Assembly: GCA_035627835.1 (NCBI GenBank) | Contig: DASPKX010000141.1 | Coordinates: forward strand, 1-8,467 | DNA from: DASPKX01 sp035627835 | GTDB lineage: Bacteria; Verrucomicrobiota; Verrucomicrobiia; Limisphaerales; SXQI01 | DNA: 8,467 bases | Direction: 5' to 3' | Shown here: piece by piece, positions 7,222-8,467 of the stretch | How positions within the stretch are numbered: the stretch's first letter is position 1 | Layout: every line of letters begins with the position of its first letter | Made by a program: the position numbers and the translations under genes | Notes under the pieces: model-generated | The model's database searches: none | Told to the model about the DNA's origin: nothing | Seen by the model: the letters and a program-made list of their open reading frames with translations, nothing else

Positions 7222-7240
7222 AAAAATTCTCACAATTTTT
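7222..7240. repeat. AT-rich perfect inverted repeat
   Basis: AAAAATT-CTCAC-AATTTTT is a perfect 7-bp inverted repeat with a 5-base loop. It lies about 60 bases before the start codon of the next gene. Being all A/T, it would be a weak RNA hairpin. It could be a bidirectional terminator ending in T5, an operator, or an AT-rich upstream promoter element. Confidence 0.45.
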
Positions 7241-7255
7241 GTCCTCTCTTGGACG

Positions 7256-7297
7256 GTTCGTTCGTTGTGGTAGTGAAAGTCGAAACAACAAACGAAC
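7256..7297 (+). promoter_or_regulatory. 13-bp inverted repeat ending at the start codon (possible 5' UTR hairpin)
   Basis: GTTCGTTCGTTGT (7256-7268) pairs with ACAACAAACGAAC (7285-7297) at 12 of 13 positions, leaving a 16-base loop. The right arm ends on the base before ATG 7298. The gene has no recognisable Shine-Dalgarno sequence, so in RNA this stem would bury the whole ribosome-landing region. It could act as a translational switch or thermosensor, or as a DNA operator. Confidence 0.5.
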
Positions 7298-7819
7298 ATG
7301 AAAACAAAATTCACAGCACTTTGTGCCACTCTAATCCTGAGCGCCTCGCTGCAACTCCTTGCCGATGCGCCTACTCCAACGAAGAAAGCTTCTCCCGAGC
7401 TTGATCGCATGAAGTCCCTCGTGGGGACCTGGCAAGGGAAGACGGATGTCGGGCAGGGGCCTGTCGACATGACTATTGAGTATCGTCTCCTTGCCGGAGG
7501 GACCATTGTGGAAGAACGCTCTTTCCCGGGAACCCCAATGGAGATGGTGACCATGTATTACGATCGCGGCGGGAAGTTGGCCATGACTCACTACTGCGTC
7601 ATGGGCAATCGCCCGGGCATGATGCTCAAATCATCCGACGCGAAGAGCATCACGTTTGATTTCGACGAGACCTGCGGGATTAATCCCAAGAAGGAAGATC
7701 ACATGCACGGCCTCACGATCCGCTTCGATGACGCGGACACGATCACCACGAGCTGTAAAGCGATTATCAACGGAGAGGAGGCTCCCGCTAAGCCCACGAC
7801 GCTCAAACGTGTTCGTTAA
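7298..7819 (+). CDS. Exported nitrobindin/lipocalin-like beta-barrel protein of unknown function
   Basis: This 173-residue protein begins with a clear signal peptide: KTK, then a hydrophobic core to about residue 21, with likely cleavage after LLA (22). The mature part opens with a helix and LVGTWQGKTDVGQG (41-54), a turn typical of small lipocalin or nitrobindin-type barrels. Alternating beta-like segments follow: MTIEYRLLAGGTIVEE, MEMVTMYYDRGGKLAMTHYC and SITFDFDETCG. The THYC (97-100) and MGNRPGM (102-108) stretch is a recurrent motif in related secreted hypothetical proteins. Cys100 and Cys126 could form a disulphide in the periplasm. A ligand role, such as a small hydrophobic molecule or haem, is only an inference from the fold type. 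Start ATG 7298 fits the signal peptide exactly, though no ribosome-binding site precedes it; an inverted repeat abuts it. The VOC gene follows after 29 bases, suggesting co-transcription. Confidence 0.8.
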   Translation: MKTKFTALCATLILSASLQLLADAPTPTKKASPELDRMKSLVGTWQGKTDVGQGPVDMTIEYRLLAGGTIVEERSFPGTPMEMVTMYYDRGGKLAMTHYCVMGNRPGMMLKSSDAKSITFDFDETCGINPKKEDHMHGLTIRFDDADTITTSCKAIINGEEAPAKPTTLKRVR

Positions 7820-7848
7820 TTAAACCAAGGCAGGGAACGAAACACACT

Positions 7849-8259
7849 ATGAGCGCTACAGCTACAGCAAATGAATGTGCGGGACGCGTGGCTTTGCCAG
7901 GCACGCTGGTTTGGTTCGAAGTGCCGGCTGAGAATATCCAGCGCGCCCAGCAATTCTACCGCAGCCTCTTCGGCTGGGACTTCACGCGCCTGCCGGGCGG
8001 GAAAGAGTATTGGCACATGAACACCCATTCCGGGGGCGGGAGCCCGGATGGCGGGATGATGCAAAAGCAGTGCCCGCAGCATACAATCACGAACTACATC
8101 AACGTCGCCTCGGTGGATGCCTCGCTTGCGCGCGTGGCCGAACTCGGCGGCAAAGTTGTGGTTCCAAGAACCGAGGTGCCTGGGATGGGCGCTTTCGGCA
8201 TCTGCACCGACACCGAAAACAACACGTTTGGCTTGTGGGAAACAACCCCGCAGGCTTAA
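7849..8259 (+). CDS. VOC (glyoxalase/bleomycin-resistance/dioxygenase superfamily) protein
   Basis: This 136-residue single VOC module consists of paired beta-alpha-beta-beta-beta units. The first unit is VWFEVPAENIQRAQQFYRSL (21-40), leading into FGWDF (41-45). The second is NYINVASVDASLARVAELGG (82-101), followed by VVVPRTEVPGMGAFGICTD and a closing FGLWE with Glu131 as a probable metal ligand. It resembles the Cfp30B-like group of glyoxalase-related proteins, which includes many of unknown substrate. The usual full metal set is not obvious: position 24 (Glu) may contribute, and a Gly-rich loop (62-69) replaces part of a strand. It is cytoplasmic, with no signal peptide. ATG 7849 is the first start in frame and has only a distant purine-rich GGGA (7833-7836), so translation may be coupled to the gene 29 bases upstream. 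The PhnB-like gene follows after 21 bases. Confidence 0.88.
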   Translation: MSATATANECAGRVALPGTLVWFEVPAENIQRAQQFYRSLFGWDFTRLPGGKEYWHMNTHSGGGSPDGGMMQKQCPQHTITNYINVASVDASLARVAELGGKVVVPRTEVPGMGAFGICTDTENNTFGLWETTPQA

Positions 8260-8271
8260 TGACATCTACCT

Positions 8272-8277
8272 GGAGAG
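8272..8277 (+). promoter_or_regulatory. Ribosome-binding site of the PhnB-type gene
   Basis: GGAGAG lies three bases before ATG 8281. It supports this start and continued translation of the cluster. Confidence 0.55.
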
Positions 8278-8280
8278 AGC

Positions 8281-8467
8281 ATGCAAAAGATCACACCATT
8301 TTTATGGTTCGAATCCAGAGCTGAAGAGGCGGCGCGTTACTACGTGTCCATCTTCAAGAACTCCCGGATCATTAGCATCAACCGCTATGGCGAAGCTGCG
8401 TCACGGGCTTCGGGGCAGCCAGTTGGCGCCGTCATGACGGTAGCCTTTGAATTGCAAGGCCAAGAGT
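8281..8467 (+). CDS. PhnB-type VOC protein, truncated by right edge
   Basis: The first 62 residues of a VOC-superfamily protein are present and the frame runs open to the window end. KITPFLWFESRAEEAARYY (3-21), then SIFKNSRI and NRYGEA, is the characteristic opening of the PhnB/'3-demethylubiquinone-9 3-methyltransferase-like' group, normally about 135-165 residues. Despite that legacy name these proteins are not known to be methyltransferases; most have no assigned substrate. MTVAFELQGQE near the cut matches the expected second strand region. It lies 21 bases after the preceding VOC gene, so two VOC genes of different subgroups sit in tandem. Subfamily assignment is confident and function is unknown. 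Confidence 0.88.
   Translation, partial: MQKITPFLWFESRAEEAARYYVSIFKNSRIISINRYGEAASRASGQPVGAVMTVAFELQGQE

Noticed and set aside
7249..7276. TTGGAC ... TAGTGA as a promoter for the secreted-protein gene
   Set aside because: The -10 candidate matches TATAAT at only two positions and spacing is 16 bases, too weak to report.
7081..7554. 157-codon minus-strand open frame over the intergenic region and secreted-protein gene
   Set aside because: It crosses the parS-like site and the inverted repeats, shows no domain pattern, and is opposite a gene with a convincing signal peptide.

Overview
This 8.5 kb window, moderately GC-rich, comes from a bacterial chromosome. It reads as ordinary, densely coded free-living Gram-negative DNA. 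Supporting signs are GTG/TTG starts, a YciF-type stress protein, exported lipocalin-like and VOC proteins, and an ABCB-type exporter. The gene repertoire is compatible with a soil or freshwater lineage such as Verrucomicrobiota, Acidobacteriota or a proteobacterium, but nothing visible fixes the phylum. There are no rRNA, tRNA, CRISPR or insertion sequences.

Layout: (1) Positions 1-1561, minus strand: a long gene open at the left edge encoding a two-part protein with a clear PRPP-binding (phosphoribosyltransferase) motif. It is easily overlooked because it runs off the window and its antisense frames are also open. A short overlapping frame precedes it at 1558-1689. (2) 1706-2659, plus strand, divergent from it: a ferritin-like DUF892/YciF domain joined through an acidic then basic low-complexity linker to a small 'ISW-x-E-W' stress-associated domain. 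(3) 2687-4561: a complete half-size ABC exporter, probably co-transcribed with the preceding gene. (4) 4562-4761: a spacer with only a weak hairpin. (5) 4762-7086: a 774-residue fusion of a GH1-like glycosidase domain with an RmlD-type dTDP-4-dehydrorhamnose reductase domain, starting at TTG behind a strong ribosome-binding site. (6) 7087-7297: a non-coding stretch with three structured elements: a near-perfect parS (ParB-binding) 16-mer, an AT-rich palindrome, and a 13-bp inverted repeat whose right arm ends exactly at the next start codon. (7) 7298-8467: a compact plus-strand cluster of an exported nitrobindin/lipocalin-like protein, a VOC/glyoxalase-like protein and a PhnB-type VOC protein cut by the right edge.

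Functional themes: stress protection (YciF-like protein, VOC proteins), envelope or carbohydrate metabolism (GH1-RmlD fusion, ABC exporter) and an uncharacterised nucleotide-related enzyme (the phosphoribosyltransferase). No single pathway ties them together. The most noteworthy items are the edge-truncated phosphoribosyltransferase fusion protein, the GH1-RmlD and DUF892 fusions, the parS-like site, and the start-proximal hairpin at 7256-7297.
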